From: Rhodothermales bacterium
Lineage (GTDB): Bacteria; Bacteroidota; Rhodothermia; Rhodothermales; VXPQ01
Assembly: GCA_951812335.1 (NCBI GenBank)
Contig: OX638293.1
Location: forward strand, 968,731-1,032,730
Reading direction: 5' to 3'
DNA: 64,000 nucleotides
Shown: piece by piece, positions 44,901-57,383 of the stretch
Layout of the letters: the number at the start of each line of letters is the position of its first letter
How positions within the stretch are numbered: the first letter of the stretch is position 1
The notes under the pieces: generated by a model
Told to the model about the DNA's origin: nothing
What the model saw: only the letters and a program-made list of their open reading frames with translations
The model's database searches: none
Made by a program: the position numbers and the translations under genes

Positions 44901-45359
44901 CGGGTTGTCAGGGTCTGGCCGGAATAGCAGGTATAGTTTGGCGTGAAGGGGGTATCTCAGGAAAAGTTTGACGACTACCTTCTTCTCTTTGATCTGTCTC
45001 GCCAACCGCCGGAGGCCTGCTTCGTCCTCATTGGTTGGCGAGCCTATCGTAAGTTGCTCCCGAAACTCTTCGGCCAGTCTGCGTCGCAATCGCTGCGCCG
45101 TCTGATTGTCCAGTGGTTCTTCGCCTCCTGCAAAACGCTTTGCGATACGTAGTTCGTCCTGGGGCAGTCGCTGCATACCCACGAGTAAACGGCAGCAGTG
45201 CCCGTCACCACCTTGCCATTTCTCAACGTATTGGTCGATAGCCTGCCATCCCCGCAGATTAAAATACCCCACACAGAAATCCGCTCGCTCTGCCACCTGC
45301 ATTGTTTTGCTCAGCGCCGGGAGAAGTTGCTGCTCTATATTGTCGAAGATGCGGGGCAT
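41994..45359 (-). CDS. PLD-nuclease/SNF2 helicase fusion, defence associated
   Basis: 1121 residues. The N-terminal phospholipase-D-like domain has H139-x-K141 in [12 protein letters not shown] and the GSSNLTMSG loop at 159-167, a single HKD-like half-site. The SNF2 ATPase follows: Walker [10 protein letters not shown] (279-287), motif II DESH (352-355), and in the C-terminal RecA lobe [12 protein letters not shown] and [13 protein letters not shown] (about 815-825). Such fusions occur in defence islands and could both translocate along and cut DNA. It is the promoter-proximal gene of the leftward string; the next gene starts 2 nt after its stop. A 7-bp inverted repeat lies 71 bp upstream. 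Confidence 0.88.
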   Translation of the reverse strand: MPRIFDNIEQQLLPALSKTMQVAERADFCVGYFNLRGWQAIDQYVEKWQGGDGHCCRLLVGMQRLPQDELRIAKRFAGGEEPLDNQTAQRLRRRLAEEFREQLTIGSPTNEDEAGLRRLARQIKEKKVVVKLFLRYPLHAKLYLLFRPDPDNPRVGYLGSSNLTMSGLARQGELNVDVIDHDASQKLANWFKDRWDDHWCIDISNEIVEIIDESWAREELIPPYHIYIKTAYHLAQEARAGLSEFRIPKDFGNKLLDFQTAAVKIAAHHLNKRDGVIIGDVVGLGKTLMATALARVFEDDHGLQTLIICPKNLVPMWEDYKHQYRMRAHVLSISRVTQQLPDMRRFRLVLIDESHNLRNREGKRYRAIHEYIRENDSKCILLSATPYNKTYADLSSQLRLFVPEDKDLGIRPECMLQKMGETEFIRRHQAPLRSLPAFEQSEYADDWRELMRLYLVRRTRSFIQNNYAETDPETGRKYLTFEDGRRSYFPARIPKTIRFDIDPQYARLFADDVVEAINGLQLPRYGLGNYITASPDISPSTAEQKILDDLSRAGKRLMGFCRTNLFKRLESSGHAFLLSVERHALRNFIFIHAIENDLPLPIGTTDAGLLDTQSFDKDADESIGDFFDDANEDEYEESEKPTSLRSEADFLDCAAEIYERYSSRYVKRFRWLPPRHFVADLGKALRADALTLLGLLVQFGEWQAAKDAKLNALEELLKGEHADRKVLVFTQFADTVRYLENQLSERGMSNMAAVTGDTPDPTALAWRFSPKSNEKANLPVEKELRVLVATDVLSEGQNLQDCGIVVNYDLPWAIIRLIQRAGRVDRIGQQAENILCYSFLPAEGIERLIRLRARVRTRLNQNAEVVGTDEAFFEDEDERMIFDLYNERAGILDGDDDAEVDLSSYAYQIWKNAITADPTLKKKIENMPSVVYSSKAYKQKPERPDGALVYMRTTQGNDALAWINRNGASVTESQFEILRATECPPDTSALPRHDTHHALVRKAAKHIAHEERSVGGQLGRPSGARFRTYERLKNYIETNKSTLFDTHPLRRAIQDIYRHPLRQTAVDALNRQLRSGASDEILAELVVALWGEDRLCIIHQEDEHQEPLIICSLGLIDQGDS

Positions 45360-45429
45360 GGAGGGAGAAGAACCTGGAATTGATTTTGGCAGGTAGGGTT
45401 ATGTTCAGGGGGGTATGTGTCTATTGGGT

Positions 45430-45448
45430 CTTGTGCATAGCGCACAAG
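45430..45448. promoter_or_regulatory. inverted repeat upstream of the defence operon
   Basis: CTTGTGC-ATAGC-GCACAAG: a perfect 7-bp inverted repeat with a 5-nt spacer, 71 bp upstream of the helicase start. It is a candidate operator for the leftward operon. No regulator gene is adjacent. Confidence 0.4.
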
Positions 45449-45527
45449 GTTCGCAGAATACGGTACCACAGGAAACCGGTCAAGTGTTTGGAACCGCGTT
45501 TGTCTCCCTCCGTGCCAGTCCAATAGT

Positions 45528-45566
45528 TTGACGGACACTTCTGACCGTCAAACCGTTTTAACGGTC
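45528..45566. promoter_or_regulatory. multi-site palindromic operator upstream of nitroreductase
   Basis: A cluster of related half-sites: TTGACGG (45528) pairs with CCGTCAA (45545), and ACCGTTTTAACGGT (45552-45565) is itself a 14-bp palindrome. It lies 41 bp before the nitroreductase ATG, a natural place for a repressor or activator site. Confidence 0.4.
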
Positions 45567-45606
45567 ACTTTTCGCCCGATCTGTCCGGAAAATCTCACCC
45601 GATATC

Positions 45607-46257
45607 ATGAAACTCCAGCCTGTTTCCTACTCTCCGGACGAGGCGATCGAGCGCGCGCAGCGCTTCGCGGAAGATATGGTGCGCCGCCGCACCGTCCGCC
45701 ACTTCGATTCCCGGCCTATCCCGGACGAGGTGCTCGACGCCGCGTTACTCGCTGCGGCCTCTGCGCCAAGCGGCGCGAATCGCCAGCCGTGGCGTTTCGT
45801 GGTGGTGCGCGACGCCGGGATCAAGTCCAAAATTCGCGCGGCGGCGGAAGCCGAGGAGCACGAATTCTACACCCGGCGGGCTACCCCCGAGTGGCTGGAA
45901 GCGCTGGTCCCGTTCGAAACGAACGAACACAAACCGTTCCTTGAAGAGGCTCCGGTGCTTATCGCTATCTTTCTCGAACGCTATGGTTTGGGCAAGGACG
46001 GTAAACGCATCAAGAATTATTACACGTCGGAATCCGTGGGCATTGCCACAGGCTTTTTGATCGCAGCGCTGCACCATGCGGGCGTCGCCACCCTTACGCA
46101 CACGCCCAGCCCTATGGGTTTTCTGAACGAAATTCTGGACAGGCCCCGCAACGAAACCCCGTTTTTGCTGCTCGTAGCAGGCTATCCGAGTCAGGACGCT
46201 GAAGTGCCGGACATCGAAAAATTGCCGTTCGATACGGTAGTCCGTTATGTGGGGTAA
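45607..46257 (+). CDS. nitroreductase family protein, iodotyrosine-deiodinase-like
   Basis: 216 residues of the FMN-dependent nitroreductase fold. The FMN phosphate-binding RRRTVRHFDSRPIP (about residues 26-39) and SAPSGANRQPWRFVVV (about 53-68) are intact. The following TRRATPEWLEALVPFETNEH segment is the lid typical of the IYD/BluB branch, and TATGFLIAALHHAG-like and GYPSQDAEVP blocks close the fold. Reductive dehalogenation or another flavin reduction is likely; the substrate is not known. A cluster of palindromes stands upstream. Confidence 0.85.
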   Translation: MKLQPVSYSPDEAIERAQRFAEDMVRRRTVRHFDSRPIPDEVLDAALLAAASAPSGANRQPWRFVVVRDAGIKSKIRAAAEAEEHEFYTRRATPEWLEALVPFETNEHKPFLEEAPVLIAIFLERYGLGKDGKRIKNYYTSESVGIATGFLIAALHHAGVATLTHTPSPMGFLNEILDRPRNETPFLLLVAGYPSQDAEVPDIEKLPFDTVVRYVG

Positions 46258-46365
46258 CCGCTGCGCAGGCATTGTGTCCATGTCCGTATTATAGCAAGCC
46301 CCCGCACCCGGACCGCTTCCCCCGAAGAACGGGACCGAATCCCACCGAATCTTTCTTTTGCCCCG

Positions 46366-47274
46366 ATGCCGCTGGCGCCCCGTTCGCTTTTTGCCTGTAT
46401 CCTGCTGACGTTCCTGCTGGCCGCTTGCTCGATGCAGGAAGAACTTCCGACCGAGCCGGAAATACAGCAAACGGTGTATACCATAGGCGGCGACCGCCCC
46501 GCCACCCTGAAGCTGCCTATGGGGTACGATTCCATGGGTCTACTTCCTGTCGTGATCAGTTTGCACGGCTACTCGGGTAATCCCACGGACCATGACGAGT
46601 ATTGGGGTCTTTCCGAACGGGTCGATACCGATAACTTTGCACTGATTCTGCCTGCCGGCACGCGCAATCCCTCCGGCCTGCGCTTCTGGAACGCCACAGA
46701 CTTCTGTTGCAACTTTTTCGAGTCCGAAGTGGATGACGTGGCCTATCTCTCCAGCCTGATCGAAGAGGCGGGCAAGTATATTTCGGTGGACCGCATCTTT
46801 TCGGTCGGACATTCCAACGGCGGATTCATGTCCTACCGTCTTGCCTGCGAGGGTTTTCCGGGTCTGACGGCGATCGCTCCGCTTGCGGGCACTTCTTTTC
46901 TGGATCCAACCCGTTGCGAGGAGGCGCCGCCGGTTTCCGTACTGCACATCCACGGCGCCGCCGACGAAATCATTCTCTATGCAGGAACTCCCATTGGCGC
47001 CGGGTACGTCGGTGCGGAGGATGTGGTGGAGCGCTGGGCCGAACGTGCGGGATGCGATCTTTCCAGCGCCGAAGAACTTTCCCCCATCGATATCGACAAT
47101 GCCCACGCCGGTGCGGAAACCGACCGCATTCGCTATCGTGAGGGCTGCCAGGACGGCATTACGGTCGAGCTCTGGAAGATCAACGAGGGGTCGCACGGTC
47201 CCTGGCTTACCTCGAACTATGCAGAGCGTCTGATCGACTGGTTGCTGAACGAATCTCGCACGGAGGTGTCGTAA
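46366..47274 (+). CDS. PHB-depolymerase/LpqC-type esterase lipoprotein
   Basis: 302 residues with lipobox LLAAC. The α/β hydrolase core: VVISLHGYSGNPTDHDEYWG (oxyanion hole), LILPAGTRNPSGLRFWNATD, and the nucleophile elbow GHSNGGFMSYRLAC (Ser about 152); catalytic Asp in HIHGAADEIILY and His in NEGSHGPWLT. The family includes secreted PHB depolymerase-like, LpqC and feruloyl esterases. A feruloyl or acetyl esterase for plant polysaccharide would suit the GH genes in the window, but that is inference. Confidence 0.85.
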   Translation: MPLAPRSLFACILLTFLLAACSMQEELPTEPEIQQTVYTIGGDRPATLKLPMGYDSMGLLPVVISLHGYSGNPTDHDEYWGLSERVDTDNFALILPAGTRNPSGLRFWNATDFCCNFFESEVDDVAYLSSLIEEAGKYISVDRIFSVGHSNGGFMSYRLACEGFPGLTAIAPLAGTSFLDPTRCEEAPPVSVLHIHGAADEIILYAGTPIGAGYVGAEDVVERWAERAGCDLSSAEELSPIDIDNAHAGAETDRIRYREGCQDGITVELWKINEGSHGPWLTSNYAERLIDWLLNESRTEVS

Positions 47275-47419
47275 GGAAAGGGTTCCTGGGATTTTTCAAG
47301 CGAAAGCCCCTATTTTCCAATGAATACGGTATCGAAGAACGATATGCAATAGTTGGGTATATTGCCGGGAACTCATTAAAAATAACGCTGTTATATGTTA
47401 AAAAAACCGACTATATGTC

Positions 47420-47770
47420 ATGATGCTTCAGAAATACATCAAGGATGAAGTGTTCTCGCCTGAATTGGTTGCGGATGCGCTTCGCACCAACAGGCGCGAA
47501 ATTGCCAGCACGCTGGGCTTGGGAGGCGATGCGCTTTCGAGAACTGCAAGAATCCGGGCGTTCAAGACCCAAACCCGCATTCGGGAAATGTTGGAGATTC
47601 TCAATCGGGTGGAAACGCAAACCGGGTCTCTTTTGGCGGCGTATGCCTGGTTTCGCTCCGAACCGATGGCAGGATTCGGGGGCATGACCCCGGATCAACT
47701 CGTCCGGGACGGCAAAGCGAGCCATGTCCATGCGTACCTTGATCGTATCATGGCGGGTGGTTATGCGTGA
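47420..47770 (+). CDS. Xre/MbcA/ParS-type antitoxin
   Basis: 116 residues. An N-terminal helix-turn-helix (LVADALRTNRREIASTLGLG, then DALSRTARIRA) is followed by the DUF2384 toxin-binding region (GMTPDQLVRDGKASHVHAYL). It neutralises and co-represses with the RES toxin downstream; its stop overlaps the toxin start (TGATG). A+T-rich DNA with two TATATGT motifs (near 47395 and 47414) lies just upstream and may be the operator. Confidence 0.88.
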   Translation: MMLQKYIKDEVFSPELVADALRTNRREIASTLGLGGDALSRTARIRAFKTQTRIREMLEILNRVETQTGSLLAAYAWFRSEPMAGFGGMTPDQLVRDGKASHVHAYLDRIMAGGYA

Positions 47771-48336
47771 TGCGGTTTCAGGGGGTTGTTTATCGCGCGC
47801 ATAACCCGCAATGGGCGTGGGACCCACTCTCCGGGGAAGGGGCAAGGCGTTACGGTGGCCGATTTAATCGACGCAACCTGTCTGCGTTGTATACGTCCCT
47901 GTTGCCGCTAACGGCTATACGCGAAGCGCAGCCATTGGGGCGCCCCATGCAGCCTCTTACACTATGTGCCTACGAGGCGGATGCCGAACCCATTTTCGAT
48001 GCATTGGATGAGTCCCGGCGAGCGGAGTATGCCGTATCGGATTCTGATCTTTTTTGCCCGAACTGGGAACGCGATATGCTGGACGGTAAAATTCCCTTTT
48101 CGCAGGCGCTGGCGGATCGATTGATCGCGGCGGGTTTTGCCGGAATGCGGATACAAAGTTTTGCGCGAGAAGCAGAACCGGAAGATATTAATCTGGTGCT
48201 ATGGCGGTGGGGGGCGAAACGACCAAGTCGCATCGTGCTGATTGACGATGAGGATCGTTTGACCAGAAAACCCAAAGGCGCCACGGCAAGGCTCGTTTCA
48301 GGATATCCAGACGCCGCTGATCACGGAATTCCTTAA
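47770..48336 (+). CDS. RES-domain toxin (NAD+-degrading)
   Basis: 188 residues. The RES signature is seen in VYRAHNPQWAWDPLSGEGAR, RYGGRFNRRNLSALYTSLLP, ... AIREAQPL. RES toxins fold like ADP-ribosyltransferases and deplete NAD+ (family knowledge). I chose the ATG at 47770, which overlaps the antitoxin stop; a GTG one codon upstream is also in frame. The zwf start lies 45 nt after its stop, so the pair is inserted between the esterase and the pentose phosphate genes. Confidence 0.88.
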   Translation: MRFQGVVYRAHNPQWAWDPLSGEGARRYGGRFNRRNLSALYTSLLPLTAIREAQPLGRPMQPLTLCAYEADAEPIFDALDESRRAEYAVSDSDLFCPNWERDMLDGKIPFSQALADRLIAAGFAGMRIQSFAREAEPEDINLVLWRWGAKRPSRIVLIDDEDRLTRKPKGATARLVSGYPDAADHGIP

Positions 48337-48380
48337 CATGGAGCACCGCTTGCCCGGTTTAACGGCACCGTCCGAACTCT

Positions 48381-49790
48381 ATGCGCTCCTTCCAACCTCA
48401 CCTTTTCGTTATCCTCGGCGCCAGCGGCGATCTGACGTCGCGCAAACTGGCGCCCGCCCTGTTCCATCTCATGGAGCGGCATAACGAACTGCGCTGTTGC
48501 CACATTCTCGGCGTGGCCCGGTCCGATATGTCCGATGCAGCTTTCCGGGACAGTGTCCGCGACGCACTGCACGAGCGGCATCCGGAGGGCTCCGATCTTT
48601 CCGCCTGGTGCGACGATCATGTGTTCTACCAATCTTTGGGGGGTGGTGGCAACGGCTACGATGGACTTGCCCGCCGAATTGCCTCCATCGAAAAAGAATG
48701 CGGCCTGCCCGGCAACCGGGTTTTTTATCTTGCCTTGCCCCCAAAGACGTTTCCCGGAACCATCGAAGCCCTCGGGCAGGCCAATCTCCACAAGACGGCG
48801 GGCTGGGCCCGGCTCGTTATCGAAAAACCGTTCGGGCACGATCTGACGTCGGCCCATGCGCTGAACGATCTCGTACACCGGTATTTCTCCGAATCCCAGA
48901 TATTTCGCATCGACCACTATCTCGGAAAAGAAACTGTACAGAACCTGCTGGTTTTCCGGTTCGGCAACGCGCTTTTCGAGAGCGTATGGCACCGGGGGCA
49001 GATCGAACGGGTCGATATCCAGGTGCATGAATCTCTGGGCGTGGAAACGCGCGCCGGGTATTACGACCAGTCGGGGGCGCTAAGGGACATGGTGCAGAAC
49101 CATATTACGCAGCTGCTCTCGCTGGTTGCGATGGAAGCGCCCGCCCGGTTCGACGCCGACTCCATCCGGCAGGAAAAAATCAAGGTGCTGGAATCCATTG
49201 TTCCGCTCCGCCCTGAGGATGTGCTGCTGGGTCAGTACGCCGCTGGCGACGTGGACGGCAAGCCCGTACGGGCATACGGCGAGGAAACGGGGGTGCCGGA
49301 CGGGTCCACCACCGAAACGTTCGTCCGCCTGCGCATGGAGATCGCCAACTGGCGTTGGCGAGGCGTTCCGTTTATTCTCGAGACCGGCAAGCGCATGCCC
49401 AAAAAGCGCACCCGCATTGCGATTCGGTTTCAGCCGGCCCCGGTTTCGCTTTTCCGGCCCTACGAGGACACCTGTAACGTTCGCCCCAACATCCTCGAAA
49501 TCACGCTGCAACCGGACGAAGGGTTCAACCTGCACTTCGACGTGAAACAGCCTCGCATGCCGCTCAGGCTGACCCCCAGAAGGCTCCGCTTCCGGTACGA
49601 CGAGGTGTTCGGCGATCTTCCGCAAGCCTACGAAACCTTGCTCGGCGATGTGATCCAGGGAGACCAGACGCTGTTCGTGCATGCCGACGAAGTGATCAAT
49701 TCGTGGCGGCTCTACACGCCGGTTCTCGAAGCCGGCTTGCCGGTGCATCCGTACGCACCCGGATCGCCGGGTCCGGATTCCGCTTCCTGA
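48381..49790 (+). CDS. zwf: glucose-6-phosphate 1-dehydrogenase
   Basis: First step of the oxidative pentose phosphate pathway; produces NADPH. 469 residues, near the usual 480-510. The NADP-binding VILGASGDLTSRKLAPALFH opens the protein. The active-site FRIDHYLGKETVQNLLVFRF is near residue 176, ARAG..Y.QSGALRDMVQNH-like residues follow, and the late RNEFNLHF-type block is represented by EGFNLHFDVKQP. It sits 13 nt before pgl, so the two are co-transcribed; gnd is not in the window. Confidence 0.95.
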   Translation: MRSFQPHLFVILGASGDLTSRKLAPALFHLMERHNELRCCHILGVARSDMSDAAFRDSVRDALHERHPEGSDLSAWCDDHVFYQSLGGGGNGYDGLARRIASIEKECGLPGNRVFYLALPPKTFPGTIEALGQANLHKTAGWARLVIEKPFGHDLTSAHALNDLVHRYFSESQIFRIDHYLGKETVQNLLVFRFGNALFESVWHRGQIERVDIQVHESLGVETRAGYYDQSGALRDMVQNHITQLLSLVAMEAPARFDADSIRQEKIKVLESIVPLRPEDVLLGQYAAGDVDGKPVRAYGEETGVPDGSTTETFVRLRMEIANWRWRGVPFILETGKRMPKKRTRIAIRFQPAPVSLFRPYEDTCNVRPNILEITLQPDEGFNLHFDVKQPRMPLRLTPRRLRFRYDEVFGDLPQAYETLLGDVIQGDQTLFVHADEVINSWRLYTPVLEAGLPVHPYAPGSPGPDSAS

Positions 49791-49803
49791 GGCGCGGTCT
49801 TTT

Positions 49804-50514
49804 ATGAAACGACGGCTGGAAACGTACGAGGACCTCGATGCGCTGAGCCATGCGGCCCTGCGCATGATTCGCGCGAAGGCGCGCGCGGGCGCGCTGTGTA
49901 GTATTTGCCTTTCCGGCGGGTCGACGCCGGAGCGCCTTTTTTCGTTGCTCGGCGGTGCGGAAGGGCGCTCGTTGCCATGGCCCGACATCCGATTGTTCTG
50001 GGCCGACGAGCGGTTTGTGCCCGAAGACCGTCCCGGCAACAATTTCCGGGCAGCCCGTCGCCTGTTCGTAGACGCCGTACCGATTTCGGAGGCCAACCTG
50101 CATCCGGTAAACACCTCGCTCGACACGCCCGAAGCGGCTGCGGACGACTACGAAGCCATCCTGCGGGCATGCTTCGACTCTGCCCGGGACAAAACCTTCG
50201 ACCTTGTTCTGCTCGGCATAGGGGAGGATGGACACACGGCCTCGCTGTTTCCGGGATACGTACAGGTACAGGACCGGTGGGCGGCGGCGGTAGAGGGGCC
50301 TGCATACAGGCCGCCGAGGGAACGGATTACCCTTACCCCCGTCGTGCTCAACCGGACGGAAACGGTGATGTTTATGGTTGCAGGGGCAACCAAGCGGGAA
50401 ACGCTTCGGCGCGTCCTCGACAACGACTTGGACCTGCCTGCCTCGCGTATCTGCGGGCTTCGGGAAACGGTGATTCTTGCGGATGCGACGGCGGCTCCAC
50501 ATTCGCCGGCGTGA
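49804..50514 (+). CDS. pgl: 6-phosphogluconolactonase
   Basis: Hydrolyses 6-phosphogluconolactone, the product of the preceding enzyme. 236 residues of the DevB/SOL family: CLSGGSTPERLFSLLGG, then WPDIRLFWADERFVPEDRPG with the signature DERxV, LLGIGEDGHTASLFPG, and the C-terminal ALNRTETVMFMVAGATKRET-like block. It follows zwf by 13 nt and converges with nadE. Confidence 0.95.
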   Translation: MKRRLETYEDLDALSHAALRMIRAKARAGALCSICLSGGSTPERLFSLLGGAEGRSLPWPDIRLFWADERFVPEDRPGNNFRAARRLFVDAVPISEANLHPVNTSLDTPEAAADDYEAILRACFDSARDKTFDLVLLGIGEDGHTASLFPGYVQVQDRWAAAVEGPAYRPPRERITLTPVVLNRTETVMFMVAGATKRETLRRVLDNDLDLPASRICGLRETVILADATAAPHSPA

Positions 50515-50674
50515 CCGATCCTTCCCATGAGAGGGCGCCTTCCTTCTTATGGCGTCCGGAACAGGCATCTCGACCTGCAACTACCGGGGAGGACACGTGC
50601 CACCTGCATGATTCCGGCTACAACCGGCCCGAGGCATTACCTGCTTTGATCCTTAACTGTAGCGAACCGCCTGA

Positions 50675-52735
<2,061 letters not shown>

Positions 52736-52841
52736 AGGCCACATTATCGAGGCATACTCGACCATAAAGATACGCGATACGCGCCTGCCGTGGAGCGCCC
52801 GGCAGGTAAGCCCCCGCTCAGAGCGCGTTTCGCAGCGTTCG

Positions 52842-53882
52842 TCAGGCTGCTTGGCGCACCGTAGCGTCCCACAGGCCGGCCATGTACGCAGCCCCCAGCG
52901 CGCGATCGTACAAACCGTATCCCGCCAGTCCTTCTTCTCCCCAGATCATACGCCCGTGATCGGGCCGAGCCGGGCCGTCGAATCCGATCTCCAGCAGGGC
53001 CTCCATCACGGCCGCCATATCCACATCGCCATCGGGATGTACGCTTTCCTGGAAAGACCGGTCTCCGAGATGAGTTACGTTGCGTGCATGTACAAAATGG
53101 ATACGCCCCGCCAGCGAACGAATCGTCTCCGGAAGGCGGGCGGCTTCGGCAGGGTTCGCACCCAATGAACCAGTACACAGCGTCACGCCGTTTGCTTCGC
53201 TGTCCACCAGTTGCGTAACCCGTTTCAGTGCGGCGCCGCTAGTAATGATCCGCGGGAACCCCGCCACGGACCAGGGCGGATCGTCGGGATGAATGGCAAG
53301 GCGCACGCCAGCCCGCTCGGCCACGGGAACGATGCGCTCGAGAAAATACGCCAGATTGTGCCACAGGTCTTCCTCCGAGAGTTCCGCGTATCCGGCCCGC
53401 AATGCGGTGACTTCTTCGCCCGTATAGGCGGCATGCCACCCCGGGAGATCCTGGGTTCCTTCCGAAAAGTCGATGGCTTCCATATCCTTCTGATCGAACC
53501 CCAGCGCGGTCGATCCATCCGGTTGCGGTATCTCCAGATCCGTGCGCAACCAGTCGAAAACCGGCATAAAATTGTAGCAGATGACCGGCACGCCTTCCGC
53601 AGCCACGGCTTCCACGCTTTGCGCGTACCGGGCGATCAACGCGTCACGGTCCGGCAGGCCCAGTTTGATGTTTTCGTGTATGTTGATCGACTCTACCACC
53701 GAGAAACGCAGACCCGCCGCCTCAATGGTCTCGCGCAGCGTGCGCACGTTTTCCCGCAGCCATACCTCGCCCGGTGCACAATTCCGGAGCGAGCTTACAA
53801 TACCCGTCATACGGGGTATCTGCCGGATGTACGCCGGGGATACCGGATCGCCGGGGCCATACCATCTGAACGTCAGTTTCAT
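52842..53882 (-). CDS. uxuA: mannonate dehydratase
   Basis: Converts D-mannonate to 2-keto-3-deoxygluconate in hexuronate catabolism, with Mn2+/Fe2+. 346 residues with the family pattern [74 protein letters not shown] and RPDHGRM. It could process glucuronate from xylan side chains. A four-fold 10-11-bp phased repeat stands directly upstream of its start. No uxaC/uxuB is visible in the window. Confidence 0.94.
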   Translation of the reverse strand: MKLTFRWYGPGDPVSPAYIRQIPRMTGIVSSLRNCAPGEVWLRENVRTLRETIEAAGLRFSVVESINIHENIKLGLPDRDALIARYAQSVEAVAAEGVPVICYNFMPVFDWLRTDLEIPQPDGSTALGFDQKDMEAIDFSEGTQDLPGWHAAYTGEEVTALRAGYAELSEEDLWHNLAYFLERIVPVAERAGVRLAIHPDDPPWSVAGFPRIITSGAALKRVTQLVDSEANGVTLCTGSLGANPAEAARLPETIRSLAGRIHFVHARNVTHLGDRSFQESVHPDGDVDMAAVMEALLEIGFDGPARPDHGRMIWGEEGLAGYGLYDRALGAAYMAGLWDATVRQAA

Positions 53883-53919
53883 AGCGTTTTAGGAAGAATT
53901 ACGGGGAGGCGCCAATTTT

Positions 53920-53961
53920 ACTCCTTTTCAGCACCTTTTCTGTACCTTTTTAGCACCTTTT
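53920..53961 (-). promoter_or_regulatory. helically phased AAAAGG repeats upstream of uxuA
   Basis: On the minus strand, four units of about 10.5 bp each contain AAAAGG: AAAAGGTGCTA, AAAAGGTACA, GAAAAGGTGCT, GAAAAGGAGT. They occupy 38-80 bp upstream of the uxuA ATG in an otherwise empty spacer. The spacing of one helical turn suggests a protein-binding array or a bent promoter. Confidence 0.45.
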
Positions 53962-53971
53962 AAGAACTATT

Positions 53972-54253
53972 TCAGAGCATCATCACCTGCTCCACTTTTG
54001 CCGCGGCCTGGTACAACGCGACAATTTCATCGCTGGAATGCATTTCCATTTTCGCTGTCACGCTGAGATACCGCCCTTTGGACGACGCCCGTACCGTGAC
54101 CGGATGCCGTCCAAAGATATTCTTCAGCGCATTCAGGCTGCGGGCAGGCACAATGAACTTGAACACATACTCGTCGGGAAAATCAATCTGATCGTCCAGA
54201 AGTTCCTGAAAATGACGCCACCAGGCATCCTCTTCCGCCGGTACGCTTTTCAT
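53972..54253 (-). CDS. DUF493 (YbeD-like) protein
   Basis: 93 residues with the ferredoxin-like DUF493 pattern: DFPDEYVFKFIVPARSLNAL, ... GRYLSVTAKMEMHSSDEIVA, ... AAAKVEQVMML. YbeD-type proteins are small cytosolic proteins suggested to bind partner enzymes or sense conditions; function unproven. It ends 90 bp upstream of uxuA on the same strand. Confidence 0.88.
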   Translation of the reverse strand: MKSVPAEEDAWWRHFQELLDDQIDFPDEYVFKFIVPARSLNALKNIFGRHPVTVRASSKGRYLSVTAKMEMHSSDEIVALYQAAAKVEQVMML

Positions 54254-54808
54254 GGTTCGTTCGCTTCCGGGCTGCCTGAAATCAATCAGGAAGTTTATCG
54301 TTCGGGCCGGCGTACCGGCCGGCCACGGTATCGGCCCCGCGCAACATTTCGGGGATGCCCATCACCGGTTTGTAATCTTTGCCATCTGGTACGAGGCACT
54401 GTATCTGGCCGTTCCTGACGCCCGCTCTTTAGATATCCCGAATCATAACGATTACCGACTGGATATTCGCCATAGGTTGGCGGAAGTCGTTTACCTTTTC
54501 CGGGAACCGGGCACATCACGAATGATAATCCCTGGCAGCCTGGCGAGACGTCGGGGGTTGCCCGCAGATAGTTCAACCGCACCCGCGCCAGCCTTCGCTC
54601 CGTTTCCGGCACGCGCCATTCCGGTCAATTAGGCGTTGCGCACACCGTTGCCGCTGCAGGCCGAACGCTTCGCTCTCTGCCAAACTGTCATACTGTGGGC
54701 TTCCGGTACGCTTTTCGTAGGTACCGACCGTACAACGATGCGCGAGTGGCTCCTACAAGGTGTATCCTTTACGGATACAGGGCACGGTTCGCATCGAAAC
54801 ATATATCA
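54254..54808. other. intergenic stretch without a convincing gene
   Basis: About 555 bp between DUF493 and the repeat before clpB. Short open frames exist on both strands (for example 54252-54632 plus, 54295-54612 minus), but their translations look like chance reading of G+C-rich DNA and match nothing I know. On the minus strand around 54400-54300, a short run (LVPDGKDYKPVMGIPEMLRG) looks more protein-like and could be a gene remnant. Confidence 0.4.
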
Positions 54809-55062
54809 GATACTCTGATCAAAACCACTTCGCCCGGCACTTCACGTTCGCGCGTAAAGGATGTCATGATTCCATCGTCGGAATCAGCAGAAAACATTGC
54901 GGATTCGGGGCGTTGCGGACGTGACGCGCCCTTCGGTAGGCTGCAAGGGGCACGCTGGCCGCGTCCTTCCTCATTATGCGGGGCCTGCCGCATTGCTTCG
55001 TCATTCCTTGCCGGCGCACCCCTCTCAACCTCTGAACTTCGCGGACTTAATCAGAGTATCCT
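54809..55062 (-). repeat. interspersed TIR repeat, full length (copy I)
   Basis: A 254-bp copy with ends GATACTCTGATCAAAACC and GGACTTAATCAGAGTATCC. Same orientation as copy E. The internal hairpin ATGCGGGGCCTGCCGCAT (54975-54992) is perfectly paired. It ends 27 bp before the clpB start codon and so occupies its promoter region. Confidence 0.88.
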
Positions 55063-55089
55063 GTTTGTCGACGGAAAACACGTATCCGA

Positions 55090-57261
<2,172 letters not shown>

Positions 57262-57276
<15 letters not shown>

Positions 57277-57333
57277 ATTGTCGTCCGCGTTGCGGCCGAA
57301 GAGGTTTTTTAAATTGTCGTCCGCGTTGCGGCC
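57262..57333 (+). repeat. 36-bp tandem duplication covering the 3' end of clpB
   Basis: Two 36-bp units, 57262-57297 and 57298-57333, each reading GAAGAGGTT then TTTAAATTGTCGTCC. The first contains the clpB stop codon; the second is a non-coding copy with a single base change. Confidence 0.9.
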
Positions 57334-57340
57334 GAACGGG

Positions 57341-57380
57341 TCGGCATAAGCCTTAATACTTCGGCATAAGCCTTAATACT
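57341..57380 (+). repeat. 20-bp tandem duplication upstream of the GNAT gene
   Basis: TCGGCATAAGCCTTAATACT occurs twice head to tail (57341-57360, 57361-57380), just before the GNAT start codon. Confidence 0.9.
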
Positions 57381-57383
57381 GCC

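Noticed and set aside
35513..45359. Canonical BREX or complete DISARM locus
   Set aside because: No pglZ, brxC, brxL, drmA or drmB is present in the window; only the helicase and methylase resemble DISARM members.
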